From: Hydnum rufescens UP504
Lineage: Eukaryota > Basidiomycota > Agaricomycetes > Cantharellales > Hydnaceae
Length of the DNA: 40,589 nt
Assembly (NCBI GenBank): GCA_014904985.1
Contig: MU129265.1
Coordinates: 1 to 40,589 of the forward strand
Reading direction: 5' to 3'
This document shows, in pieces, positions 8,755 to 19,109 of this stretch; the stretch's first letter is position 1; every line of letters starts with the position of its first letter. Position numbers and translations under genes: made by a program. A model generated the notes under the pieces. The model did not search any database. It was not told the DNA's origin and saw nothing but the letters and a program-made list of their open reading frames with translations.

Positions 8755-11700
8755 CTAGGGCCATCTGGCAAGCAATAGGCCCTGCAGACAATTAGGCAGG
8801 GATTCAGTCCTCGGGCATGTGTCGTGACTTGTTTCATCATTTAGAGGATCTGGCAGTAAGGTCCTTTGAGTTTTGTCCTCTTCCATTGTAGTAATACTTA
8901 GCCTTTTGTAGTCTGACAAGGAATCCCATAACAAGTTGAGGATTATGGTCCTGTCAGATCCTTCCAGAAGGGCTTCAGCAACACTGGGCGGCTGGGACTT
9001 GCGAAGAAGCTCATAGTGCATTGTTTGTGGATGCAACTGCATAATGTTGCTCCACATTAGTCAATAACTCATGGATGAATCTATGATAGGATGTAACACT
9101 TGTTGACTAGAGGCCTCATTGAGGGAGTTTCCCTTCTCGGCAGTGCCAATGATTGGGATAGGCATGTAGATTAGTTGTAAGGCGTACTCATCCTCTCTGG
9201 CTGTAATGGTACTCGACTGAACCATTCCGTGGCCCGGAGAGAATCGTGGCAGTGAACCTTGGACCAGAGTACTGTCGCATTCCTTATTCCTAGCTGGAAC
9301 TGTCCAGTGGAGGTATGGCAGAATTTCCATTTGACTCCTTTGAGGGTGTTCTGACCATCCTTTAACACGGATCTGATTGAGTACCAACGGCCGAAGACCA
9401 TCAGGCATCAGTCCTGACATATTTCTGGAAGATCGGTCAAGGCTTCTGATGACGAATATTCGCGACATTCCTGAGACAAGTTGCAGCCACCACGATTCAC
9501 GTTTGGTGGACCAGCTTTGTATTATCTGCCAGAGTTGCTGAATGCCATTGTCGTTCATCTCATATTCGCAATAATCCGTGAGCTTCGTCCAGTCATTGAC
9601 ATTGATATCAGGCATGCTACCAATGAACAGCTCGAGCCCATGTTCATTGGAGACCTTGGTAAGTTCTTGTGGGATAAGCTCACTATATCCAGACAGGAGG
9701 GCACCAAATTGTTTGCATATACAACACAAGATACGGTATTCAATGATGATATCGAAAATGAGATCAGCAGTGTCATTTTCCAAAATCAAGATTACGTCAT
9801 GAAAGAGGTCCGTATCAATACTCTCAAGATTGGAGAGTATAACCTCTCTTCTCAGGATCGTCTTGTAGGGACTAATGGCGAGGTAGGCACCCAGGGGTTG
9901 TTGATGGGCCATAGTCAAACTGGGGTGTCTTTGGATGAATTCTATGTGGCCTTCTAATACCATACGTCTGGCAGGTTTCATCTGGGATTGGGGTGGCCCA
10001 GCAGTCTCCAAGGATTTTCGTCTGGCTCAGGACAAGTCTTTGTCTGTCGCGCTCGTGGTGAGCCCACTAGTGTGTGTGAGAGTTCTATTGTTGGCCCAAT
10101 CGTTGTCAGACCTGACTTGTCATTGATAGTACTACTATCTTTATTTTCTAGACCTTGGTGGCCCCTCGGCCATGGACCATCACGGGCGTTGGAATGGAGT
10201 GAAGTTGCAGCAAGGACCCTTTTTGGTGCTTCCTCATTCTGTTGACAAGTAAGCTCAAATCTAGCCTCTTTCTTAGGCGTATAAGCAGTATATGCTTCTG
10301 GCCAATGATCCTTTCTTAGGAACAGCTGTTCTGGGCCTTGGGTGGAGGTCCCTTGGTCAGACCCCTCTAAATGGGGACCCGGCGTGCTTGATACATCATG
10401 GAGTCATTGACTCGTATGGGAATGCATGAGTTTTGTCCTTCGGTAATCATTTGGTCGAGGGTTGCTTCCCAGATCAACCTCGCTCCTAGGCCTCGTACCC
10501 CGTGAATCATGCAGGACTAGTTGTGGATTGGTAATGCTCTTCCATCCCAATCGTGGATAAGGGCTTCGTGTCGAATGCTTATCGTTCCTGGCTGTAACGC
10601 CATTTCCGATCGAGGTTGGGTACTTAATTCCCATGAATATTGCAGCTAACCCAAGTTTCGGAGTAGTGGATGGGTCAGGTAACTCGTTAGATGCATCCCA
10701 AGCATTCAGACCATCAACAGTCCACTCTGTCTGGTAGTAGTTGATCTTATGCCTAGGCCACGCGGTTACTTTGGGTAGCTTGCAGTCTTGTTCCCTGCAT
10801 TTATGTTTGCCTAGGCTCGTACAGTTTGTGAGAGCATTTGTGGGGGTCCTCCCACTGATTGTATTGGCTTCAACCGGTACTGGTACGTTGTACGGGGGTC
10901 CCTGAAGATCGGACAGTTTAGTGACTTCATCCGTAGTACTCATCTGGGTCCACCAATGAGGTTCCTGTAACCTTTCGATCTGGACTGGGTTGGATGGGAT
11001 CTTGAGTAGCTTAAGTGGTTCGATTTCTTGGAGTATTTGGGGTCCTTTGGCAAGGTCCAGGACGGATTCCATGGAATTCCATGCAAGGTACCGGTGCATT
11101 TGGCGGTTGAGTAGACAGTGCATTCCTAGCCAGCCAAACATGACTTGGAGTCGGACAACCAGGGATCCATCCCATTTGTGGACAAGGGGACACCATACTC
11201 TCGTATGGATGGTGAGTCTGATCCTTAATAGGGAGTCGTATCTACCCCGGTAGTGAGGTATTGTGACATTGCCATGTCCCTGTGCCACTCGTACTTGATT
11301 GGGGGTCTGAATTCTTAGCATGAGCCAACCGTGCAGAGCAAGCAGTAGGTTGGTTCTGGAAGGGAATGCTGCATTCTGTAAGGGTTTACAGGAATGGTTT
11401 TCTTTGGTGCCTAGCGTAGTTGTGGCGAGAGGGTTGGTCTTTTCAACTTTCGTCATAAGCTTACTAGAGTTAAATATGGGCTCCTCGTTCCAAGGGCAAG
11501 GAGACTTGAGTTTAGTCGCTCTTCGAGGTACGTAGAATGTTACTCTAAGGCCAGATGGATGTTGTGCTGACTCTGGGCCTATGGATATGGGATGATTGAG
11601 CGACCCAGTTTGCATGGATGCTAGCCTTTCCGCTGTAGGTTCTGGCTTCGGGCCCATGGTGAACTGAACCGTTCGGACTTCGATACGGAGTAGGGGCCCA

Positions 11701-12695
11701 TTCCCAGTTGTGAGTTTTCCTTGGGATCCTGCCCCCCATGCATAAGGGGAGCATTCATCATTATCCTTGGACTCTGGGTGTCTTGAAGGTCGTGTTCAGT
11801 AGGCTCAAACATTGGTCTCCAGTAGACTCATGCTTGAATGAGGTGCATAGTACCTGGTTTGTCGCCAACCACTCCTTACTAGCACAGAAGGTGGAATTCT
11901 TAAACAAGAAATGGACAAGGTCTTTCCCAGGGAAGTATGCTCATTCAGGCAAGGACATCCTTTGCCATTATTAAACCTGTTGATCCTTCATGCCAGGTTA
12001 AGGGCTTCTTTCATTGTCATGATCAGACTATGTAGAGTAAGCGATGAACCTATCCTAATGAGGAGCTCAGGCTCACGCTCATTAAGGATGAGTTTGCTAA
12101 ATCTGGACATGGAGACATTGGATTGTCCGCATACATGACACAGGTTATGGAACTCAAGGAAGGACTCAGCGTATTCCTTTTTATTTTCCTTAGTGATGGG
12201 TATACTGGTGCCATGTCAGACAGTAATGGCGTCTTCCCTCGATTGCAGGCCTCTCCCGCTCAGGAACTTTGTGCTAATGTTCGTCCTGTCAACGGTATTG
12301 ACTCCAACTGGTCCGGTTGTGTTGTATGGAAGCCCTGTGGTCTTGTTTGATCGCGGGCATGTGTGAGGCCTATCAGTAGATTTGACATCCATTTTGCCGT
12401 TCTGGGACATATGTCTGTCTTTCCTGGCTGTGACAGTGCTCTCTGCTGCAGCAAAATGCTTAGATTGCAAGGATCCCTCTATTAACTCGGGTTCTGTGGT
12501 CTTGAACGGGTTTAAAGCACAGGTGCCATGTTCAGAGGGAAGGCAGTTCGTTCCGTACTCAAGAACATCGGTGGAGGTCTGTCCTCCAAACGAGTCTACT
12601 CTAGCAGTTACGGGCCCCTTTACGGCAGGCTCTACCCCTAGACTTTGACCTGATCCGGTGGTATGAATGCCAATGCACACACCTTGGTCAGTCAT
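8755..12695 (-). pseudogene. unidentified large reading frame, probably mobile-element ORF, broken by TGA codons
   Basis: A nearly continuous minus-strand frame. 12695-9981 is one frame interrupted only by TGA at 12216, 11988, 11805, 11796, 10404 and 9978. After a frameshift near 9990-10011 it continues to 8755, with one more TGA at 9061. Restored length would be about 1,300 codons. No domain is recognised. Visible features are a possible small Cys/His cluster (FHNLCHVCGQ, near 12140), a Trp-rich middle (GLNAWDASNELP), and a recurrent motif TAR-x-D (TARVD, TARKD, TARND, TARED) near 12605, 12430, 10590 and 9200. Composition is Thr/Pro/Asn/Gln-rich, without clear membrane segments. The TGA-only nonsense pattern matches the decayed transposons elsewhere in the window. 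It may be a retroelement gag/structural frame or an unknown family. Confidence 0.55.
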
Positions 12696-13019
12696 CTAAG
12701 CCTACCTAGTTAGGTACCACTTCCGGGGCAGATAATGGTACCTAAGTAGGTCCCATCACTATTTCGGCCGAAATGGCCATTTTTATGATTTCACCTCCTG
12801 AACCAGAATTGGCTGAAATGGCCAAAAATTGGCCGAAACTGGGACTTAGAGAATCTCAGACTTGCAGCAGGCCATATGGGCTTATCGGGGATAATATCTT
12901 CCATTTATAATTATTTATTTATTATCACTATATTATACTTATGCTACCCCAGGTCAGCAGGGTTTCATTCAGGAGTCCTGTGTTTTATTCTTATTATTTA
13001 TTTATTTATTTAAAATTAT
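12696..13019. other. AT-rich spacer
   Basis: Contains short mirrored phrases (GGCCGAAATGGCC near 12767, and TGGCTGAAATGGCCAAAAATTGGCC near 12811) and runs of TTATTTATT near 12910-13010. No ORF or RNA gene recognised. It leads into the first copies of the ACACACCC hairpin. Confidence 0.5.
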
Positions 13020-13020
13020 A

Positions 13021-13207
13021 CCACACACCCACTCTGGTGTGTGGTACTCCATAGAAATAAATAAAAAAAAAGACTACTTAGTAGCACCACACACCCACTC
13101 TAGTGGGTGTGTGGTACTGTCCATGTGAATCAAAGAACAAAAAAATTAAAATAACAACTATCTAGTATCTAGTAGCACCACACACCTGCTTGGGCAGGTG
13201 TGTGGTA
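13021..13207. repeat. three ACACACCC hairpins (HP2 family)
   Basis: Perfect or near-perfect inverted repeats at 13021-13044, 13086-13114 and 13178-13207. Each has arms like ACCACACACCCAC/GTGGGTGTGTGGT or ACCACACACCTGC/GCAGGTGTGTGGT and a 2-6 nt loop. They belong to the same family as hairpin HP2 in the tandem array to the right and at both sides of the large palindrome (16371-16400 and 17224-17257). Loop and inner stem differ while the pairing is kept by compensating changes (CAC/GTG, TGC/GCA, CGC/GCG). Confidence 0.92.
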
Positions 13208-13319
13208 CCGGGGACATTATTTTGCGCTTCACCATTGGGGTTCCCCCTCACCCATGGTCGCGTGTTTTCACTTGGCGGGGTCGTGGCTTCGGTTGGGGGA
13301 TGCGGGTTCAGAAGAATAC

Positions 13320-14758
13320 CTATGATAATAAATAATAAGTTAGTTAAAAAAAGAAAAAACCAGGCAAAAGGAGCAGCCCCTGCTGCTCCTTTTGCATAGT
13401 CGGACATGTACATATATACTTACCTTAAAGATTACCACACCCGCCAAAGCGGGTGTGGGGTTCATCCAGGGCTTGTGTCGTGGTTTCAACTTGTTGCCAT
13501 TCACAGAGATTCGTTTGGCAAGCGGGTCGTCATTCTCCCATGTTCGTTCGGCGGGGTCACGGGTGTTGGGTCCAAATGACAAAATAAAATAATAAATAAT
13601 ACATTAGTAAAAAAAAAAAAAACAAGGAAAGCCACGCAAAAGGAGCAGCGTATGCTGCTCCTCTTGCGCAGTTGTACTCACCTTAAAATTACCACACACC
13701 TGCCGAAGCGGGTGTGGGGTTTGTCTGGGGCTTGCGTCAGGGTTTCGACTTGTTGCTGTTTGCAGGATTCGTTTGGCAGGTGGGTTGTCATTCTCTCATG
13801 TTCATTTGGCAGGGTCGCGGGTGTTAGGTCCAGATGACAAAATAAAATAATAAATAATACGTTAGTAAAAAAAAAAAAACAAGAGAAGCCATGCAAAAGG
13901 AGCAGCATATGCTGCTCCTCTTGCGTGGTTGTACTCACCTTAAAATTACCACACACCCGCCGAAGTGGGTGTGTGGTACTCTCTTGGGTTTGGTCTGGCC
14001 GGTTGTCGTTGGCGTGTTTTGTTTGGCACGTGTTGTTTTGGCGGGTTGCATCATCATTCCCAGGGGGGAGTTGGGCGGGTTCATTCAGCGGGTTGTCATT
14101 TTGCTTGACCATCTAGAATAGTAAATATGTTAGTAAAAGAAAAAAAAGAAGAGCCACGCAAAAGGAGCAGCGTACGCTGCTCCTTTTGCATGGTTGTATT
14201 TACCTTAGAATTATCACACACCCGCCAAAGCGGGTGTGGTTCATCTGGGGTCCCTGGGGCCCTGTGTCATGCATTCTTGGTCCTGGGTTTTGTCTGGGGG
14301 GTGTTCCTTGGCACGTTGCATTGTCATTTCCCAGAGAGGGGGTTCGTTTGGCAGGTGGTTCAGGCGATAGCCTAGAATAATAGAGAATCTATTAGTTAAA
14401 AATTAAAACAAATGCAAAAAGAGCAGCAAGGGCTGCTCTTTTTGCATTGGTGAGGGGGGGGGGTGCACTAATTACTTATCTTGTATAGAACCACACACCC
14501 GCTACCGCGGGTGTGTGGTTCGTGGCTTCGTTTGGCGCATTGTCGCTCACGGGTCTCGTTTTGCAGGAGTTTGATCTCAGGGGGGGGGCTCGCTCCATGG
14601 GTCTTCATTTGTGGTGATACCTAGAATAAAACATTATCAGTTAAAAAATTAAAACCAGTGCAAAAAGAGCAGCATTTGTGCTCTTTTTGCGCTGTTGGGG
14701 GTGCACAAGATTACTTACATTGTATAGAACCACACACCCGCCGCAGCGGGTGTGTGGT
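13320..14758 (-). repeat. six-unit tandem array of paired hairpins with splice-like signals (about 260-bp unit)
   Basis: Each unit has two hairpins. HP1, GCAAAAGGAGCAGC/GCTGCTCCTTTTGC with 4-nt loop, lies at 13364-13395, 13636-13667, 13893-13924, 14158-14189, 14414-14445 and 14660-14690. HP2, CCACACACCCGC/GCGGGTGTGTGG, lies at 13434, 13691, 13948, 14213, 14490 and 14729. On the minus strand HP2 is followed by AAG|GTGAGT or GTAAGT, then HP1, a T-run, CTAAC or CTAAT, and CTAG or CATAG. Candidate introns are 14718-14621, 14203-14113 and 13423-13320 (91-104 bp). The other three keep most but not all signals. The intervening exon-like blocks (140-174 bp) are open in one frame and encode Asn/Pro/Thr/Arg-rich peptides such as NEPAQLPPGNDDATRQN. 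Function unknown. Confidence 0.75.
13939..14112 (-). other. best-preserved exon-like block of the array (58 codons)
   Basis: Bounded by a TACTAAC...CTAG acceptor (14113 side) and an AAG|GTGAGT donor (13938 side). It is exactly 174 nt and open throughout, starting MVKQNDNPLNEP and ending VCGNFK. The HP2 hairpin lies inside it and is translated as THPLRRVCG. Sister blocks at 14204-14371 and 14478-14620 encode related Pro/Asn-rich peptides. No known domain; it may be non-coding. Confidence 0.4.
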
Positions 14759-14809
14759 TCGCGTGGCCACCTCTCGCGTTTTCGCTTGGCGTTGTTTCAT
14801 GAGAGAGAG

Positions 14810-15957
14810 GATCTCAAAGGATTAGGGAGTTGGTCAGTGGATGATAGTGTTGGGGGGCAGGCTTTACGTGAGGAGTGGAAGGAGAGGGTGAAGATGGCCA
14901 AGACACTATATCGCGACTTGAAGACAATATTGCAAGGAAAACCAAGGCACTTCGACTTGAAGACCATGCATTGGCAGACCATCTTGCCAACCTCAAGAAG
15001 GACAAATGGATCAACCTACAACTCAATATCCGTGTCCTTTGTGACCAGCTAATCACAAAACTCCATGCTCGCAAATTTGAGCTTGCTAACTTAGAGCATG
15101 CACATGCAAGTCGGCCATGGGTATGTGTGCAAAATTTTACATCCGATTTCATGCCTATAATTGATCGGACTCCAGATCAGAAAACCAAGAGCCATGTCAA
15201 AAGGTGGTTAAACAGAGTACCCAATGAGCCGAGACCCAAAGGAAGAGGGACCATATTCCAAGGCAAGATCTGAGGTCCCACAAAGGTATTGGTGCCCCAG
15301 GAATCAAAGCTACAGTCCACAAATACAATGCCAAGTGGAAGGAAATGCTGAAGGAGTGAGGGAAGAATGGTGTACGGAGGGATGCATATGTTCCACCAGA
15401 GCTTGTGATGGAGGGATTATTCAATTTGGATGTCGATCAGGACATTTGGGAGAATGCCGACATGGTGGACTTCGAGGGGGGGGAGATTCCTTTGTGGCTT
15501 GCTAATAAGGAGGTTCGGGATGGAATTAGGGCAGCCCAGGAGGTCAAAAGTTGTCAAGAAGAGCTTCGCCGATGTGATGTTGAGTATTCAAACCTTCACG
15601 CTTGGTTTGTTGAGGAATATGAAGCAGTCCACAATGTATTCAAGTTCGGCAATGGTGTGAGTCTTCAATACTCTTTCCTGATTTGGAAGCTTATTATAAT
15701 GTCCACAAAGATGATGATGTAGTGTTCTTTGCATTGCTTCACTTACATGTTCTCTTTAACAGGATGAAGACATGGGAACACAGCCTTGCTACAATTACTA
15801 TTCCTGTGGGCGCAGTAGATTGGAGTCGGATTTCAATGCCACCACCTGTCAACCATCCTTGGACATGCAGGAAAGCCCTACAAGGCATCCCACAGCTGGG
15901 GAAAGAGATGAGGATGGGACGCGAGCTCTGATGATGATGATGATGGGGTTGAGCTAG
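14810..15957 (+). pseudogene. KDZ-type transposase, C-terminal fragment
   Basis: C-terminal tail of a Kyakuja-Dileera-Zisupton (KDZ) DDE transposase as found in many copies in Agaricomycetes. Recognisable blocks in order, across three frames: ALREEWKERVKMAKTLY; NLQLNIRVLCDQLITKLHA then RKFELANLE; APGIKATVHKYNAKWKEML; RRDAYVPPELVMEGLFNLD; EIPLWLANKEVRDGIRAAQE. Frameshifts occur near 14900 and 15275, and a TGA at 15357-15359 sits where KERGK is expected. A probable intron (GTGAGT...CAG, 15657-15762) leads to a short last exon ending in a (GATGAT)n-like run at 15925-15945 and TAG. The catalytic core is absent. Its start coincides with the end of the hairpin array. Confidence 0.7.
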
Positions 15958-16370
15958 AGCCAGTTGCAGAGTTAGAGGATGTCGGATTTCTAGGCGACTT
16001 GGATTGTCTGATTGGTGAGGGTGATTGGTCTGAGGGAGAGGCACAAGACAATGTAATGGTAGATTTATAGACTTCATCCTCAGTGTTATGCGCAAGTTCA
16101 GAATTCTGCTAAGTGCTCTGAGTTGGGCCCAAGTCTTCCTTGTGTTCAGCAAAACCTGGGAAGTCACCTATTTGGGGCCAGTTGAGTCCAGTTAAGCCCA
16201 GTTAAGCCCACTTGGGCCCAGATTTGGGCGCAACATTGTTCTCCATACCATCATCAATCAATTTTGGGTGCACATTGGGCCCAACTATATATTGATCTCC
16301 ATAGGTACCTATTCTGCACAGTTTTGTGCCTTAGATTGATGTAAAATATGGCTGACCAGCCTGCCTTATG
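15958..16370. other. non-coding spacer with TTGGGCCCA-type repeats
   Basis: No gene. Around 16170-16225 the phrase CAGTTAAGCCCA/CACTTGGGCCCAGATTTGGG repeats three to four times. At its right edge is HP2 at 16371. Confidence 0.5.
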
Positions 16371-16400
16371 ACCACACACCCGCTGTGGCGGGTGTGTGGT
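16371..16400. repeat. HP2 hairpin at left edge of palindrome
   Basis: ACCACACACCCGC/GCGGGTGTGTGGT with a 4-nt loop, preceded by CCTTATG. The mirror copy at 17224-17257 is followed by CATAAGG, so the two hairpins and their outer flanks are themselves in inverted orientation around the large palindrome. Confidence 0.93.
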
Positions 16401-16460
16401 TGCACACTTGCCTTTTCAGGTGGTTTGTTGTTGTGGTTGCAGAGATGAAAAGAAGATGTG

Positions 16461-17113
16461 AAATTCAATGCCGGCAATTGCCAATACTCAGGAAGCACCC
16501 AAGTGCTGGCGCTACAAGCACAGCACACATCAATAGCAAGCATGTAGATATGGAATAGATAATATATAATAAATATTTATCCAATAAAATGCAAAGAAGA
16601 AGAAAATAAAGAGTCAGAGCTCAATAAGGCATGAGATAGCTAATTGCAGAGTGGATTGGGCCACTTCTATGCATCAGAATTGGCCCAAATTTAAATATAG
16701 TAATGTTATATATACACTCTACATGGGCGATTGATTATCTCAGATGATTCTCGCATTTTTCAATTTTTCACGCCTTCAATTCCCTATTTAGGGAATTGAA
16801 GGTGTGAAAAATTGAAAAATGCGAGAATTGTCCGAGATAATCAATCGCCCATGTAGAGTGTATATATAACATTACTATATTTAAATTTGGGCCAATTCTG
16901 ATGCATAGAAGTGGCCAATCCACTCTGCAATTAGCCATCTCATGCCTTATTGAGCTCTGACTCTTTATTTTCTTCTTCTTTGCATTTTATTGGATAAATA
17001 TTTATTATATATTATCTATTCCATATCTACATGCTTGCTATTGATGTGTGCTGTGCTTGTAGCGCCAGCACTTGGGTGCTTCTTGAATATCGGCAATTGC
17101 CAGCATTGAATTT
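16461..17113. repeat. near-perfect palindrome, 326-bp arms, 2-nt spacer
   Basis: Left arm 16461-16786, spacer TT, right arm 16789-17113. The arms match over their whole length with only a few differences: three close together in CAGATGAT versus the complement of ATTGTCCG, one in CACGCC/GGTGTG, and a few near the outer edge. Identity is about 97-98%. The sequence is AT-rich, with TATATATAA phrases and no ORF. Transcribed, it would form one long hairpin RNA. As DNA it is a fold-back element or an inverted duplication. The flanking HP2 copies extend the symmetry to about 890 bp. Confidence 0.95.
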
Positions 17114-17140
17114 TGCAACTACGCAGCCACACCCAGCAAC

Positions 17141-17222
17141 AGAAAGGTGACCGCACAACCACGACACAACAGCAACAGCAACAGCAGCAACAGCAGCAGC
17201 CCTAGCGCACGACCACGACCAC
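17141..17222. repeat. CAACAG-type trinucleotide repeat
   Basis: (CAACAG)n and CAG/CAA run centred at 17168-17200, followed by CACGACCACGACCAC. Simple repeat inside the outer part of the fold-back structure. Confidence 0.85.
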
Positions 17223-17261
17223 ATGACCACACACCTGCTGAGGCGGGTGCGTGGTCATAAG

Positions 17262-17365
17262 GTAAGTTTTGTCTCAATACATACAATAGCGCAAAAAGAG
17301 TAGTGCAAGCTACTCTTTTTGCGCTGCTGTGAATTTTTATACTAACATAGCCTTTATTATTCCAG
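17262..17365 (+). other. hairpin-bearing intron-like module, plus strand
   Basis: 104 bp with complete intron signals on the plus strand. Donor CATAAG|GTAAGT at 17262. Perfect 15-bp hairpin GCGCAAAAAGAGTAG with a 6-nt loop at 17289-17324. Branch-like ATACTAAC at 17339-17346. Acceptor TATTCCAG ends at 17365. This is the same arrangement (HP2 exon edge, donor, HP1, TACTAAC, AG) as in the 13.3-14.7 kb array, but on the opposite strand and as a single copy. Right of it, 17414-17430 holds a decayed HP2 (CCACACCCGCTGCAGCGGTG). Confidence 0.6.
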
Positions 17366-18937
17366 ACCAAAACCAAAACAAATGACAGGCCGCCCAATGA
17401 GTGGCCCAGGAACCACACCCGCTGCAGCGGTGTTGGAGGGATAAATCCCCACCATGTACAAACCCGATCCGAGGATGATTTTTCAAACAAATGAACCATT
17501 TTCCATGTCAATCCGGATGTCAATTCCCATGTCATCATTCATTTGAGAACAAGCCCAGATGCCATATGTCTACAATCCACAAATCCATGTCATTCCTTTA
17601 CCTATACACAAGCCAATTTATTGTTCATCCACGGCACTTCAACAGGCCACCCTAAATTCCACCTTTTCATGCCATACCTCAATGTGGCAATAGCAATTCA
17701 ACTTGCTTGCTTTGTATGACCTTCAATCAGTCTCCACTTCCGATACATGCTTCCTGTTGCCTCAAGGGTGACTCTAACAAATTGTGATTATGTAAATACA
17801 ACGGATTACACACCCGGGCCTTGATTCCGACTCCCGGATTTGTCACATGACAAATAGAGGCTAATGTGGTGCTCTCAAGGAGTAAACACGGAATATCTTC
17901 CTCAGTTTTGATCAGATCGACTCGGCAAGACAGCGCCCAGAAAGCTATGATTCATACCTTTCTAACGATACCAAACACGAGCCGAACGAATCAAAACTGC
18001 ACTCTCCAGGTCGATTTTACTATGTGTTTCATATATCCCTTCAGTATTTTTCGATTTTCTCGGTCAGTTTTGATCCAATTCGCTCGGGACAAGTACTCCT
18101 AGAAAGCTGTCGACAGTCCGCATCCAATGGTACCAAGGGAAAAACGAGCGGATTAAAACTCGGCTCTCTACAATTCAACTCCTCCATGTCTCATTCCATT
18201 ATTGCCTCCGCTTTTTTGATTATTAATGGCCATTATTCTCTGCCCCTCTTATATCCGACGAAGAGCACATCTAGGACGACCAGGTACACCATTCCCCAAG
18301 GGATTCTGTGCAGTAGGAGAGGAGGAATAGCTTGGTTAAGCCATATTCCCCTATTCTGACTTGATTTTGTAATATCTCCTTCAGTTTTGAAGCTTTTGAC
18401 TTGATTTCTTTTTCATCATTTTCGCCTTAACCCCACCTTTCTGCCGGTTACCATAGCATTTTTCTGTGATGTATATTAAGTGCAGGAGATGCGAATTTCT
18501 ACAGTTTTCCCCCTCCCCAGTTTTGAGGCACTGATGTATTGCTGCTGGTTCCTTGGGTGAATTCTACCAAGACTACTACACTTTGTCTAGGGCCTCAAGA
18601 GGAGAGCCTTAGGGTGTGGTTTTGTGACCCATTTTCATTCTTTGTTCTATTGCTTGAGCAGGTGTTGCTTACAGCATTAGATTTCTATCACCAAAGACCT
18701 TCATTCCTTTGAGCCTTAACATTCGGATTGATCCCGTGGTCCCTTCTTTTCGTTCTCAATTCCATATCGTGGACTGTGGCTGGATTCCTCCCTTCGTTTC
18801 CCACTTACAGCGGGTGTGGTCCTATTTAAGGTGAGTCTCCCGATTGGCCAGGGCCCCAGTGGAATACACAAAATCAACGAAATGAAACGAAATGAAGCCA
18901 AACGAAACGACCCAAACCCACAGGCCAAACCAAAAAC
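17366..18937. other. non-coding region with a dispersed 150-bp repeat
   Basis: No gene recognised. From about 17895 to 18180, two units follow the scheme TCAGTTTTGATC..., (C/T)CCAGAAAGCT, GTACCAA or ACCAAACACGAGC, and GATCAAAACTGCACTCTCCAGG. They are related to the copies at 26150-26590. The rest is low in ORFs. A GAAACGAAATGAAGCCAAACG-like simple run precedes the N gap. Confidence 0.6.
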
Positions 18938-18962
18938 NNNNNNNNNNNNNNNNNNNNNNNNN
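18938..18962. other. assembly gap (25 N)
   Basis: Run of 25 N. Its size is probably arbitrary. It lies between a simple GAAACGAAAY run and a gag fragment, so order and orientation on either side are uncertain. Confidence 0.99.
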
Positions 18963-19107
18963 ACACCCAGACCCCGTTCAATGCTCCCCACCAGGTGTAA
19001 CCTGGGACAATCAGCTAAAGTGGAAAGCCATGCCTGAATGGGATGGCAATCAGGACACAGCGATCGACTGGCTCTATGAGTGCAATGATCTCGTGGGTCT
19101 GGGGTAA
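18963..19107 (+). pseudogene. retrotransposon gag fragment (plus strand)
   Basis: The plus frame reads VTWDNQLKWKAMPEWDGN and then TAIDWLYECNDL before a stop. The PEWDGN...IDWL pattern is the usual start of the capsid-like domain in fungal Ty3-like gag proteins. It is truncated by the gap on the left and by the poly-T/Gly-Pro region on the right. Its orientation is opposite to the gag frame next to it. Confidence 0.55.
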
Positions 19108-19109
19108 TT

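Noticed and set aside
9481..9957. 158-codon plus-strand ORF
   Set aside because: Antisense of the long minus-strand unidentified frame.
13162..13582. 80-odd-codon ORFs as independent proteins
   Set aside because: They read across exon-like blocks and the hairpin intron module; if coding at all, the spliced reading is better.
18716..19037. ORFs running through the N gap
   Set aside because: Translation of unknown bases; not interpretable.
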